Of a stretch of DNA of 27,297 nt, positions 15,624 through 23,304 are shown one piece after another. Each line of letters begins with the position of its first letter. Position 1 is the stretch's first letter. The position numbers were made by a program, and so were the translations under genes. The DNA comes from JAVMKJ01 sp031732875 (lineage in GTDB: Bacteria > Pseudomonadota > Gammaproteobacteria > Competibacterales > Competibacteraceae), in contig JAVMKL010000145.1 in the NCBI GenBank assembly GCA_031732875.1, positions 1 through 27,297 on the forward strand, written 5' to 3'. Below the pieces are notes generated by a model, which did no database searches, was not told the DNA's origin, and worked only from the letters and a program-made list of their open reading frames with translations.

Positions 15624-16809
15624 GGTTGCGCCTCCAGTAATCGCGCAGCAGGAAGGAAAGAAACTGGATGCGCTCGCCCGTCCCGTCCACATAGCCGTCT
15701 TCCTCCAACTTGAGGACCAGGCGGCTCGCTGTGGAGGTGCGTTTGTCGGGATCGGGTTCGCGGCGCTGCAAGCGGGCGAGAAGTTGCTTGCGCGTCAATC
15801 CCTCGTCCAATTTGGCCAGCGCTTTCAGGATGGCCAAGGCGAAGGAGAAATCGGGCTCGACCAAGTCTCTCTCCAGACGCTGGTACCAGTGGATGAAGCG
15901 CGACCGGCTGGCCAGCAAGCGGTCGTAGCCGTCGTCCACGTCGGCTTGGATCAACATCTTTACCGTCGAACCCGATTCTTCTTGGCGGTCGCGCGCCGCT
16001 TCCATGCTGGAGGCCAGCAGCAGGTTGAGGTAAAAGGGCGACAGCCAGCCCGCGCGCTTGCACAGATGATTGAGGGCCGTATCGTCGGCTTGCCAGCCTT
16101 CTCGGCGCGAAACCTCGGCCAGCATAGTGAGCGCGGCTTTTGGCTTGAACGGGCCGAGGCGGAAGTCGTGACAGTCGTTGAAGCGAGTGCTGAACTTGTG
16201 CTGTTCGAGCAGGTAATTCAGGCCGATGGATCCGGTAAAGACGAAGCGGCACGCTACCCCGGAAGAGAGACGCCAAGCGCGCAGCCAGCCCAGCAGATTT
16301 TCCGCTTCGCCCCGGTCGCGCGCGATCAGGTTTCCCAAGAAAACTGAAAATTCGTCAATTAGGATCAACAACGGCGCTTCCGACAAGCGTTGCTGCAATT
16401 TCCGCGCGGCGACCGTCCAGGGAAGATCGGGCATAGCCTGCATTTCCAATCCGCCACCGATACCGCCGGGCAGCTTGACTTCCACCTTGCGGAAGCGCGC
16501 CAGCCAATCTGAGGCTTTCTTGCCCGCTGCTTTCAAATAACCCGTGATACTCCCGTCGGGGAAAGCACGCTCCAGGGCGCCGACGAATGCCTCGGCGCTG
16601 TTGATGCCCTCCACATCCACCAGCCGGGCCATCAGTCCCTTTTCCTCGGCCTCATCCACCAGGCGTTGCAGCAGAGAGGTTTTCCCCAGGCGGCGCGGGC
16701 CGCTGAGAACGATGTGGTTGCCTTCCAGATAACGCCAGAGATCGTCCCGCTCCGTGACCCGGTCGAAGAAGTCGGCGCCTTCCGCCTTGTTACCCAAACG
16801 CATGACCAT
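15616..16809 (-). CDS. P-loop ATPase (archaeal-ATPase/STAND-like), first gene of the ATPase pair
   Basis: A 397-residue ATPase beginning MVMRLGNKAEGADFFDR. Walker A is GPRRLGKTS at 37-45 and Walker B is LLILIDEFS at 147-155; a sensor-like VFTGSIGLNYLL follows near 200. The C-terminal third is helical with a winged helix-like end (GLTRKQLLARLQ, VLKLEEDGYVDG, FLSFLLRDYWRR). This matches the archaeal-type ATPase superfamily (PF01637-like), which in bacteria is often of unknown role. The start at 16809 has GGAGG 7 bases upstream. The gene is the first of a two-gene unit with the TPR-ATPase, overlapping it by 8 bases, and has its own strong promoter. Whether it acts as a chaperone, sensor or defence ATPase cannot be told from sequence. 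Confidence 0.85.
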   Translation of the reverse strand: MVMRLGNKAEGADFFDRVTERDDLWRYLEGNHIVLSGPRRLGKTSLLQRLVDEAEEKGLMARLVDVEGINSAEAFVGALERAFPDGSITGYLKAAGKKASDWLARFRKVEVKLPGGIGGGLEMQAMPDLPWTVAARKLQQRLSEAPLLILIDEFSVFLGNLIARDRGEAENLLGWLRAWRLSSGVACRFVFTGSIGLNYLLEQHKFSTRFNDCHDFRLGPFKPKAALTMLAEVSRREGWQADDTALNHLCKRAGWLSPFYLNLLLASSMEAARDRQEESGSTVKMLIQADVDDGYDRLLASRSRFIHWYQRLERDLVEPDFSFALAILKALAKLDEGLTRKQLLARLQRREPDPDKRTSTASRLVLKLEEDGYVDGTGERIQFLSFLLRDYWRRNHA

Positions 16810-16842
16810 ATTTCGCCCTCCAGCAATCCAACAGGTTGGCGA

Positions 16843-16871
16843 ACTATATATTCAAAATTGAATTAAGTCAA
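16843..16871 (-). promoter_or_regulatory. Sigma70-type promoter of the ATPase pair
   Basis: Reading the - strand, -35 TTGACT (16871-16866) and -10 TATAGT (16848-16843) are separated by exactly 17 bases, each matching consensus at 5 of 6 positions. Transcription would start near 16836, giving a leader of about 27 bases before the ATG at 16809, with GGAGG correctly placed. This is the best promoter in the window. Confidence 0.75.
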
Positions 16872-16889
16872 ATTTGAATATATTCAAAT
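16850..16889. promoter_or_regulatory. Cluster of TTCAA/TTGAA palindromes (putative operator)
   Basis: Three overlapping palindromes surround and interrupt the ATPase promoter: ATTCAA-AA-TTGAAT at 16850-16863, inside the -35/-10 spacer; TCAAATTTGA at 16869-16878, overlapping the -35; and the perfect 18-bp ATTTGAATATATTCAAAT at 16872-16889, just upstream. Repeated half-sites at these places are what a dimeric repressor or a cooperative regulator would use. No regulator gene is adjacent, so the binding protein is unknown. Confidence 0.6.
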
Positions 16890-16916
16890 CGAACACTTTG
16901 GCGCTTGACGGCCAGC

Positions 16917-16945
16917 TTGAACCCTCGGGTCGGCTCCGTTATAAA
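16917..16945 (+). promoter_or_regulatory. Sigma70-type promoter of the deacetylase/GT2 gene
   Basis: On the + strand TTGAAC (16917-16922) and TATAAA (16940-16945) are 17 bases apart, 4 of 6 and 5 of 6 consensus matches. Transcription would begin near 16952, about 70 bases before the ATG at 17024. It is divergent from the ATPase promoter, with the operator-like palindromes between the two. Confidence 0.6.
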
Positions 16946-17023
16946 CCGCCGGGCTTCCATCATGAAAATTCCTTAACATGACGGCAGCAACCACCAGACC
17001 TACGGTAACCACCTACCCTCGCC

Positions 17024-18832
17024 ATGACCACCGAAGCCAGTCTGATCCCCTATGAAGCCGTGAACATCCTCGTCCGGGGCGCCGCGCTGGTGCTGGCGCC
17101 GCATCCCGACGATGAGGTGCTGGGTTGCGGCGGCGCGATCATGCGGCATGTCGCCGCTGGCGAGCCGGTGACGGTCATCGTCGTCACCGATGGCGCCGCC
17201 GGCGACGGGAGCCAGCCGGTGGCCGACTACGTCCGGCGCCGGCAACAGGAAAGCCGGCGGGCCGCCGAAATCCTGGGCTACGGACAACCCCTGTTCTGGA
17301 ATCTGCCGGACCGACAACTGGCTTACGGCGAACGGCTGGTGCGGCGGATTCTCGACGCTATCGCCGCGCACCAGCCGGCGGTGGTCTACGCCCCCTCACC
17401 GCTGGAAATCCATCCCGATCACCAAGCGGTGGCGCTGGCGGCGGCGGAAGCGGTTCGCCGCTGTTCCCCACCGCTAGTCCTGGCTCTGTACGAGGTCGGC
17501 GCGCCCCTGCATCCCAACCGCCTGCTGGATATCAGTACGCTGGTCGAGCGGAAACAGGCCGCGATCGCCTGCTTTACCTCGCAGTTGGCCGTGCAGGACT
17601 ACCATCGTCACAGTCTGGCGCTCAACGAATTCCGTACCTTTACCCTGGCCAAGTCGGTACGGGCCGCGGAGGCTTATCGGGTCGTCGCGACCGTCGACCT
17701 GGCGGCAGGACTGAATTGCCTTCGCGTTCCGGAATATTGGCGAGCACGCGGTCCGGAATCGAATGCCGCGCCGGATCGCAGCCCCCTGGTCAGCATCGTC
17801 GTGCGCAGCATGGCGCGATCCACGCTGGCCGAGGCATTGGACAGCATCGCCCTGCAAACCTATCCGAACATCGAGGCGGTGCTGGTGAACGCACGCGGTC
17901 CGGATCATCCGCCGCCCGGCGAGTGGTGCGGGCGGTTTCCGCTGCGATTCGTCGACCCGGGCAAATCGCTGGATCGCAGCGCGGCGGCCAACGCCGGGCT
18001 GACGGCGGCGCGGGGACGCTACATCGGTTTTCTCGACGACGACGACCTGCTGCTGCCGGACCATGTGACGGCGCTGATCGACGCCTTGCGCGACCAGAAC
18101 CGGGCGAAAGTCGCCTACGCCGGCGTCCGGATGATCGCCTATCTGCCCGACGGTCGGATGGGCTCGGAATCGCTGCTCGACCAGCCGTTTCATCTGCCGA
18201 GCCTGCGGGCGCAGAACTACATCCCGATGCATGCGGTTCTGTTCGACCGCGCCCTGCTCGATCTGGGCTGCCGTTTCGACGAATCTCTGGCCCTGTACGA
18301 GGATTGGGATTTCTGGCTGCAACTGGCGGAACACAGCGAATTTCTGCACGTCGACCGCATTACCGCCTGTTACCGCAACTTCGGCCACTCCGGTTTCGGT
18401 CTGCGGCCGGATGAAGCCAGGATCGCCGCCGGCCGGGCGGCCCTGTTCGCCAAGTGGGGCCGGCGCTGGTCCGGGACGGAATGGGCCGAAACGCTGGCCG
18501 CCCTGCGCGACGGCGTCATCCACCGCCAATCGGGACGGGCGGACGCGGAACAACCGATGGTGGAAACCCTTGCCGGAAACCTTGCGGAGCAGACCGCTCT
18601 GCTCCACCAGATTCTGGCGCGTCTCGAAGAGCAGCGACAAGAGACCGCCGCCCTCGACGAACAGGTCCGGCGAGCAGACGGGCTGGCGGTGGCGGTGCAA
18701 AACCTGCAAACCCAAATCGCCCAGAGTACTCGACAACTGGAAGAACTGCGTCGCTCCACATCGTGGCGGGTGACCGGGCCGTTACGCTGGCTGTCGCGTG
18801 CCGCGCGGCGACTGGGCGGCAAGCGCTCATGA
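17024..18832 (+). CDS. PIG-L deacetylase / GT2 glycosyltransferase fusion
   Basis: A 602-residue bifunctional protein. Residues 15-235 are a PIG-L/LmbE-type zinc-dependent N-deacetylase: metal motif PHPDDE at 26-31, then HPDH at 130-133. Residues 252-470 are a family 2 glycosyltransferase with GT-A fold: PLVSIVVRSM, FVDPGKSLDRSAAANAGL and the metal motif FLDDDD at 337-341, followed by YEDWDFWLQLAEHSEF (the ED acidic motif). Residues about 510-585 are a likely coiled coil, ending STSWRVTGPLRWL, a tail also seen in neighbouring glycosyltransferases. It could add a sugar and remove an N-acetyl group from an amino sugar in the same glycan; this is inferred. It has its own promoter, lacks a clear Shine-Dalgarno sequence, and its stop overlaps that of the convergent GT2 gene. 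Confidence 0.9.
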   Translation: MTTEASLIPYEAVNILVRGAALVLAPHPDDEVLGCGGAIMRHVAAGEPVTVIVVTDGAAGDGSQPVADYVRRRQQESRRAAEILGYGQPLFWNLPDRQLAYGERLVRRILDAIAAHQPAVVYAPSPLEIHPDHQAVALAAAEAVRRCSPPLVLALYEVGAPLHPNRLLDISTLVERKQAAIACFTSQLAVQDYHRHSLALNEFRTFTLAKSVRAAEAYRVVATVDLAAGLNCLRVPEYWRARGPESNAAPDRSPLVSIVVRSMARSTLAEALDSIALQTYPNIEAVLVNARGPDHPPPGEWCGRFPLRFVDPGKSLDRSAAANAGLTAARGRYIGFLDDDDLLLPDHVTALIDALRDQNRAKVAYAGVRMIAYLPDGRMGSESLLDQPFHLPSLRAQNYIPMHAVLFDRALLDLGCRFDESLALYEDWDFWLQLAEHSEFLHVDRITACYRNFGHSGFGLRPDEARIAAGRAALFAKWGRRWSGTEWAETLAALRDGVIHRQSGRADAEQPMVETLAGNLAEQTALLHQILARLEEQRQETAALDEQVRRADGLAVAVQNLQTQIAQSTRQLEELRRSTSWRVTGPLRWLSRAARRLGGKRS

Positions 18833-19819
18833 CTCGCCTCCAAGGAACCGTTTCAGGCCAACCAGTCCCCCCACCATCGCGCGGCGCAATTCGATGATAC
18901 CCACTCGCCGCTCCCGCTGGATGGCCTGCCGCCGCCGCCAGACTCGCGGCAATTGGCGCAGAGCATCCCACTTGGCCCGCAACGCCAGCCCGCCCTGCCC
19001 GCGCCGCCACAGCCAGAATACGCCGAACAGATTGAGCAGAACGTGCGCCGGCAAATAGAGCCAGAACCAGGGCGAAGGCATGTTCTTGAAATAGGTCCAC
19101 ACCAGGTTGCGGTGACCGTGGTAGACGGCGAAATCACCGCGCGCTCCGGTCAACCCGGAACCGACGTGCCGCACCACCGCCGAGGGAACATAGAGGCAGC
19201 GCTGCCCCAGCAGGAGCAGCCGAAAGCCCAAATCCACATCTTCCATATAGCAGAAGAACGACTCGTCGAAGCCGCCTGCCTCGACAAACGCCTGCCGCCG
19301 GTACAGCGCCGCCGCCGCGCAGGGCGCGAAGACTTCCTCGACCCGCAATCCTCGTTCCGCCGCCGTCAGGCCGTGCCAGCGCCGCCAGGCCAGCCCGCTG
19401 GCATGGTAGCAATCCCCGGCGCCATCGAGCCGGGTGGGATCGGCGTCCAGCAGCAGCCGGCAACCGAACACGGCATAATCGGAGTATTCCCGCGTTGCTT
19501 GCCACAACGCCTCGAGCCAAACCGGCTCGGGAAAAGCATCGGGGTTGAGCAGCGCCAGCCACTCGGTGGGGGAACTTCGGGCGACCGCCAGATTGTTGGC
19601 GGCGGCGAAGCCGAGATTTTCGGTGCAGCGAATCACCCTCAATCCGGGAAAATACGCCGCGGCCTGCTCGGCGCTGCCGTCGCTGCTGGCATTGTCCACC
19701 AGCACGACCTGTCGCGGCGGCAGGGTCTGCCGGGCGAGCGCCCGCAAGCAGCGTTCGAGATAGGCCCCGCCATTGTGATTGACGACGACGACCGTGACGT
19801 CGAAATCAGCGCTGGCCAT
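18827..19819 (-). CDS. Family 2 glycosyltransferase (rhamnosyltransferase-like)
   Basis: A 330-residue GT2. The N-terminus FDVTVVVVNHNGGAYLERCL and VDNASSDGS are the nucleotide-sugar site; LALLNPDAFP at 89-97 is the metal-site region; YMEDVDLGFRLLLLGQRC is the acceptor/base region. A hydrophobic stretch WFWLYLPAHVLLNLFGVFWL near residues 250-275 followed by a basic tail suggests membrane attachment. This pattern is typical of dTDP-rhamnosyl and related transferases in surface polysaccharide synthesis, though the sugar is not determinable. The ATG at 19819 is chosen because the fold starts there; it overlaps the end of the upstream gene by 14 bases. It is the last gene of a four-gene operon. 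Its stop and the stop of the convergent fusion gene share the sequence TCATGA. Confidence 0.92.
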   Translation of the reverse strand: MASADFDVTVVVVNHNGGAYLERCLRALARQTLPPRQVVLVDNASSDGSAEQAAAYFPGLRVIRCTENLGFAAANNLAVARSSPTEWLALLNPDAFPEPVWLEALWQATREYSDYAVFGCRLLLDADPTRLDGAGDCYHASGLAWRRWHGLTAAERGLRVEEVFAPCAAAALYRRQAFVEAGGFDESFFCYMEDVDLGFRLLLLGQRCLYVPSAVVRHVGSGLTGARGDFAVYHGHRNLVWTYFKNMPSPWFWLYLPAHVLLNLFGVFWLWRRGQGGLALRAKWDALRQLPRVWRRRQAIQRERRVGIIELRRAMVGGLVGLKRFLGGES

Positions 19820-22145
19820 CGACGTTGCCGGCGGGCGACATTTCACTCTTGCGCCGCGCGGTGGCCAGCGCCTTGGCGCCCCGCAGCCCGTACCCGAGCC
19901 ATGCCGCCAGCCAGCGCTTCTGCCAGGCGCGCAGGCGGGGCGAGGCCAGCAGTTTCTGCCGGGCATACTCGCCGAACTCTTCCAGCACTTGCACGAACGG
20001 AACCCGGGCATCCACGTACACCGCTCGAGTCGGAGCGTCCTCGGCCGGCGCCAGCGCCGCTGGCGTGGCGAAATAACGCGGCGCGGCGAAAGCGGGCAGC
20101 GGCGTCAGCGCATGATAATCGGCCACCATCTCATCGACCCGGCGATGACGAAAACCCGCCAGCCAGACACGCGGCGGCTCCAGGCAGGCGCGGTCGGCGG
20201 CGATCCGGAGCAACTCGTCGGCTATCGTCTCCGCCCGCGGCGGGCAGAGAAAACCGTTGACTCCTTCCCGAATCCGATCGGCGAAGCTGCCCACGGCGGT
20301 CGCCACCACCGGAATGCCCAGCAGCCACAGTTCGCTCAGGGTATAGCTGAAGGTCTCCGGACAGATGGAGAGCAACAGACCGAGTTCCGGCGCGACGCCG
20401 GCCATGATGGCGGGCAATTCCTCGTGATGGTAGCGCGGAATCAGGGTGACGCCCGGCCAACCCCGAAACATCTCGCCCTCCTCGCCGCAGCCGATCAAAT
20501 ACAACTCCACGCCAGCCGCGATCCGCGGCCAGATCTGTTCCAGCAGCGCCCGGCCTTTCTGCGGGGCCAAGCTGCCCAGCATCACCACCCGCAACTTATC
20601 GCCGGCCGGTGGCGCCGGCAAGTGCCCCGGGTTGAAATCCACTCCATGGGGAATGATGGCGAAGGATTTGCCAGCGAGGGCGGGCACCAGAGTCCGCCAG
20701 TGCCGGGACACGGATTCCGACGGTGCGGCGAACGATACGTGATCGGCTCCGGCCAAATCGGCGAAGCGCCGCCGCAAATCCAGCCACTCGGCCGCGGCGA
20801 CGTTGCGAAAGAATCGATTGTGCTCGTTCTCGGCGAAACAGCGTTCCAGCCGCGGCAATTCGCACCGTTCGCACACCTCGCCGAAATGGATGACCACCGC
20901 CGGGCAAAAGGGATAATAGTCGTGAGCGACGAAGATCGTCGGCAGACCACTGTCCAGCGCATCCAGCGAATGGCCGATCAGCGAAGAGACGAGAATGGTT
21001 TCGATTCCGAAATCGGCGACGACCTCATCCAGGATCGCCCGGTATTGCAGGTGGGCCACGGCCGTCGCCCGTATCGGATACTCCAGTTCCCAGTGACGCA
21101 ACGGCCGATCCATGAGCGCGGAACGGTACAGGGCGATGCGTTGGCCGAAGGCACCCCAATTACCGATCGAGCGCAGCACGAGATTGTCCCGTTCCCGGTC
21201 ATGCTCGCAATACTCCCGTACCCAGCGGTCCAGACCGCCCCCCCAACTGTTGACGACGTGCAATTGCACCGGACGACGCTCCGGGACGGCGGGACGCGCC
21301 AAGGCGCCCCGTCGCAATCCATCGCCAGCCGCGAAGCGTAACCCGGTCAGGGGGTGCGCCCGCTCGATCTGCCGCGCCTCCTCCAGTTGCTCGACGCCGC
21401 GCATCTCAGTCCGGCGGCCGGCATCGCGATCGCGCACGTAGACATGGTCGCAGCAGACCGCGTGCCAGCCATGCTCCCGGAACAGTCTGGCCAGCCAGAC
21501 CCAACATTCCGCCCAACCCCGGTCCCGCGCGGCGGCGTCCAGCCGGGGCTCGATTTCTCGCAACGCCGCGCCCCGCAGATAACAACAACCGCTGAATAAA
21601 GCGGGTATTTCGAGATTGCGCCGCCGGCTCGAGGCCAACAGCAAACGATCCAGGTCATCCAGCGCGATTCGGTCGCCAACCCCTGCTTCCAGCAGGGCGA
21701 ACAGCGGCGTGCCGTCGCACAGCGGCGCCACTGCGGCGATTCGCGGTTCCTGGCCATACGCCGCCAGCGCCAGCCGGACATCCCAGCCGTTGAGGACCTC
21801 CATCCCAGGCCGGACCAGCAGCCGGTCGTGTCGATCATGGTGTGCTGGCAACCCGCGCAGGACGGCCTGCCAAGGGGTATCGATGCCTGCGGTATCCACC
21901 AGCGACACCCGTGTTTCGGCCTGCTCGCGCAGCGTCTGCTCCAGTCGAGCCCGTTCGATCCCACCGAACGGCAGCACGACGATCCGGGTGTCGGGCGCGG
22001 TATGGCGCAGCAGCGATGCCAGGGTGCCGGCCAGCAGGCCCATGTCGTCATCGGCGCCGACCGGCAGGCACGCCACTCGGGGCTCCACTGGCCACGGCCA
22101 GCGGCCCGACGGCGTCCGGCGGACGATGGAGTTAACGGAAGGCAT
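19806..22145 (-). CDS. Large glycosyltransferase: GT2-like N-terminal domain + GT4 domain
   Basis: A 779-residue protein with two transferase-like halves. Residues about 20-260 are GT-A-like (PRVACLPVGADDDMGLLAGTLA-type start, LLVRPGMEVLNGWDVRLALAA, FSGCCYLRGAALREIEP), but I see no clear DXD, so this half may be inactive. Residues about 290-640 are a GT-B enzyme of family 4: VNSWGGGLDRWV, AHDYYPFCPAV, IPHGVDF, VVMLGSLAPQKGRALL and the C-terminal donor site PETFSYTLSELWLLGIPVVA. The last 130 residues are not assigned. The start is uncertain: ATG at 22145 is preferred; a TTG at 22160 is in frame. It overlaps the upstream GT8-like gene by 14 bases and the downstream GT2 gene by 14 bases. It probably builds part of a cell-surface glycan. 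Confidence 0.87.
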   Translation of the reverse strand: MPSVNSIVRRTPSGRWPWPVEPRVACLPVGADDDMGLLAGTLASLLRHTAPDTRIVVLPFGGIERARLEQTLREQAETRVSLVDTAGIDTPWQAVLRGLPAHHDRHDRLLVRPGMEVLNGWDVRLALAAYGQEPRIAAVAPLCDGTPLFALLEAGVGDRIALDDLDRLLLASSRRRNLEIPALFSGCCYLRGAALREIEPRLDAAARDRGWAECWVWLARLFREHGWHAVCCDHVYVRDRDAGRRTEMRGVEQLEEARQIERAHPLTGLRFAAGDGLRRGALARPAVPERRPVQLHVVNSWGGGLDRWVREYCEHDRERDNLVLRSIGNWGAFGQRIALYRSALMDRPLRHWELEYPIRATAVAHLQYRAILDEVVADFGIETILVSSLIGHSLDALDSGLPTIFVAHDYYPFCPAVVIHFGEVCERCELPRLERCFAENEHNRFFRNVAAAEWLDLRRRFADLAGADHVSFAAPSESVSRHWRTLVPALAGKSFAIIPHGVDFNPGHLPAPPAGDKLRVVMLGSLAPQKGRALLEQIWPRIAAGVELYLIGCGEEGEMFRGWPGVTLIPRYHHEELPAIMAGVAPELGLLLSICPETFSYTLSELWLLGIPVVATAVGSFADRIREGVNGFLCPPRAETIADELLRIAADRACLEPPRVWLAGFRHRRVDEMVADYHALTPLPAFAAPRYFATPAALAPAEDAPTRAVYVDARVPFVQVLEEFGEYARQKLLASPRLRAWQKRWLAAWLGYGLRGAKALATARRKSEMSPAGNVDGQR

Positions 22146-23304
22146 TAAAGATCCGAGCAAAAGTCCTTGCCAACCGCCAACTGCGGGAACGCTTGATCAA
22201 TTCGAGTTCGCGACGGGTATCCATCAACTCGGCGCGAATCCCCGATTCGGTCTCCAGCGTATTGGCGCCGGTATCGGCAATATTCCGGCGGTACCAGTGA
22301 TAGTAGCAATCGCCGGTAACCTGGAAGGGGTCGGGAAAGACCCGTTGCAAGTCCAGACGGGACCGATAATGAATCCGCTGCGCCTTGGCGATGCGCTCGC
22401 CATTGTCGAAATAGTCGTAGCGGCAACGGCGGTCACCCATCTCGTCCTGACCCATGCGCCGGCACTCGGCGACATACCAGCGCCGTAAATCGAACAGGGC
22501 CGAACCGGCATCGGCGTATTTCTTCAGCATGATTTCCTGCGCGCCGCCGTCGAAGCCGGAGAAGTGATAGAAACTGAGGGGCTCGCCGTTGATGGTGATG
22601 CCCCGCTCCAGAGAGCCACCGACATGGCGATGAGTGAGGTTCCAGGTGGCCACGTTGTAAATCGGTTCGCGCAGGATGGCAATGTCCTCGAAAAAGGTCG
22701 GCACCAGATCCATCCAACGCTGGTCGGTGAACAATCCGCCGGCGATATCGTCGTGGCAGAAATACCGTAACCGCTCCGCCCACCAGCTCAGGAACCGCAA
22801 TCCCTCGGAACTGGTTCGGACTCCCAGGAAGCCCAGATTGAACACTCCGTGCTTGAGACTGGCGATCTCGTTGTCCATGATCGCCTCCAGCGACTGTTCC
22901 GGTTCGCTCTGATGGGGCGTCAACAAAACGCTATGCCGCCCCAATCGTTCGATCAAGCCGGCCAAGCCGGATAGGATCACCATATCGGGGTCGAAATAGA
23001 AAATTTTGTCAGCCCCGTGGCGGCGGGCGATTTCCAGAAACCCGATGGCCTTGACCGCCGTGCACATCTCCACCACCGTGTGGCCGAATAGCCAAGCCTT
23101 CAGATCGGGAATCGGCAGTTCGGTCACGTTGATGATGGAATCGAACGGCTCGGTGGTAAAATCGACCCCGGACGGATAGTCGTCGCATAACAGGAGATGG
23201 AAACGGACATCGGCCCCCTGCCGCTTGGCCGAGTGGGCCAACACGCGCGCCTTCGGAAGGTAGTTGGCGGTAATACTGGTGAACAAATGCGCGGTTTGAT
23301 TCAT
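22132..23304 (-). CDS. GT8-like glycosyltransferase
   Basis: A 390-residue GT-A enzyme resembling family 8 or its bacterial relatives. The start HLFTSITANYLPKARVLAHS, the metal motif FYFDPDM (DPD at 105-107), NLGFLGVRTS and LFTDQRWMDLVP are as in that group, and YHFSGFDGG lies near the predicted sugar/acceptor site. The C-terminus ends with a short helical part and the tail SRSWRLARTFARIF, like the STSWRV and SRIWRY tails of two neighbours. The ATG at 23304 has AGGA 6 bases upstream and overlaps the previous stop as ATGA, so translation is coupled. Donor and acceptor cannot be predicted. Confidence 0.85.
   Translation of the reverse strand: MNQTAHLFTSITANYLPKARVLAHSAKRQGADVRFHLLLCDDYPSGVDFTTEPFDSIINVTELPIPDLKAWLFGHTVVEMCTAVKAIGFLEIARRHGADKIFYFDPDMVILSGLAGLIERLGRHSVLLTPHQSEPEQSLEAIMDNEIASLKHGVFNLGFLGVRTSSEGLRFLSWWAERLRYFCHDDIAGGLFTDQRWMDLVPTFFEDIAILREPIYNVATWNLTHRHVGGSLERGITINGEPLSFYHFSGFDGGAQEIMLKKYADAGSALFDLRRWYVAECRRMGQDEMGDRRCRYDYFDNGERIAKAQRIHYRSRLDLQRVFPDPFQVTGDCYYHWYRRNIADTGANTLETESGIRAELMDTRRELELIKRSRSWRLARTFARIFNAFR

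Noticed and set aside
17474..18736. 420-codon antisense frame under the PIG-L/GT2 gene
   Set aside because: It lies wholly opposite a protein with intact catalytic motifs and its product lacks any recognisable domain.
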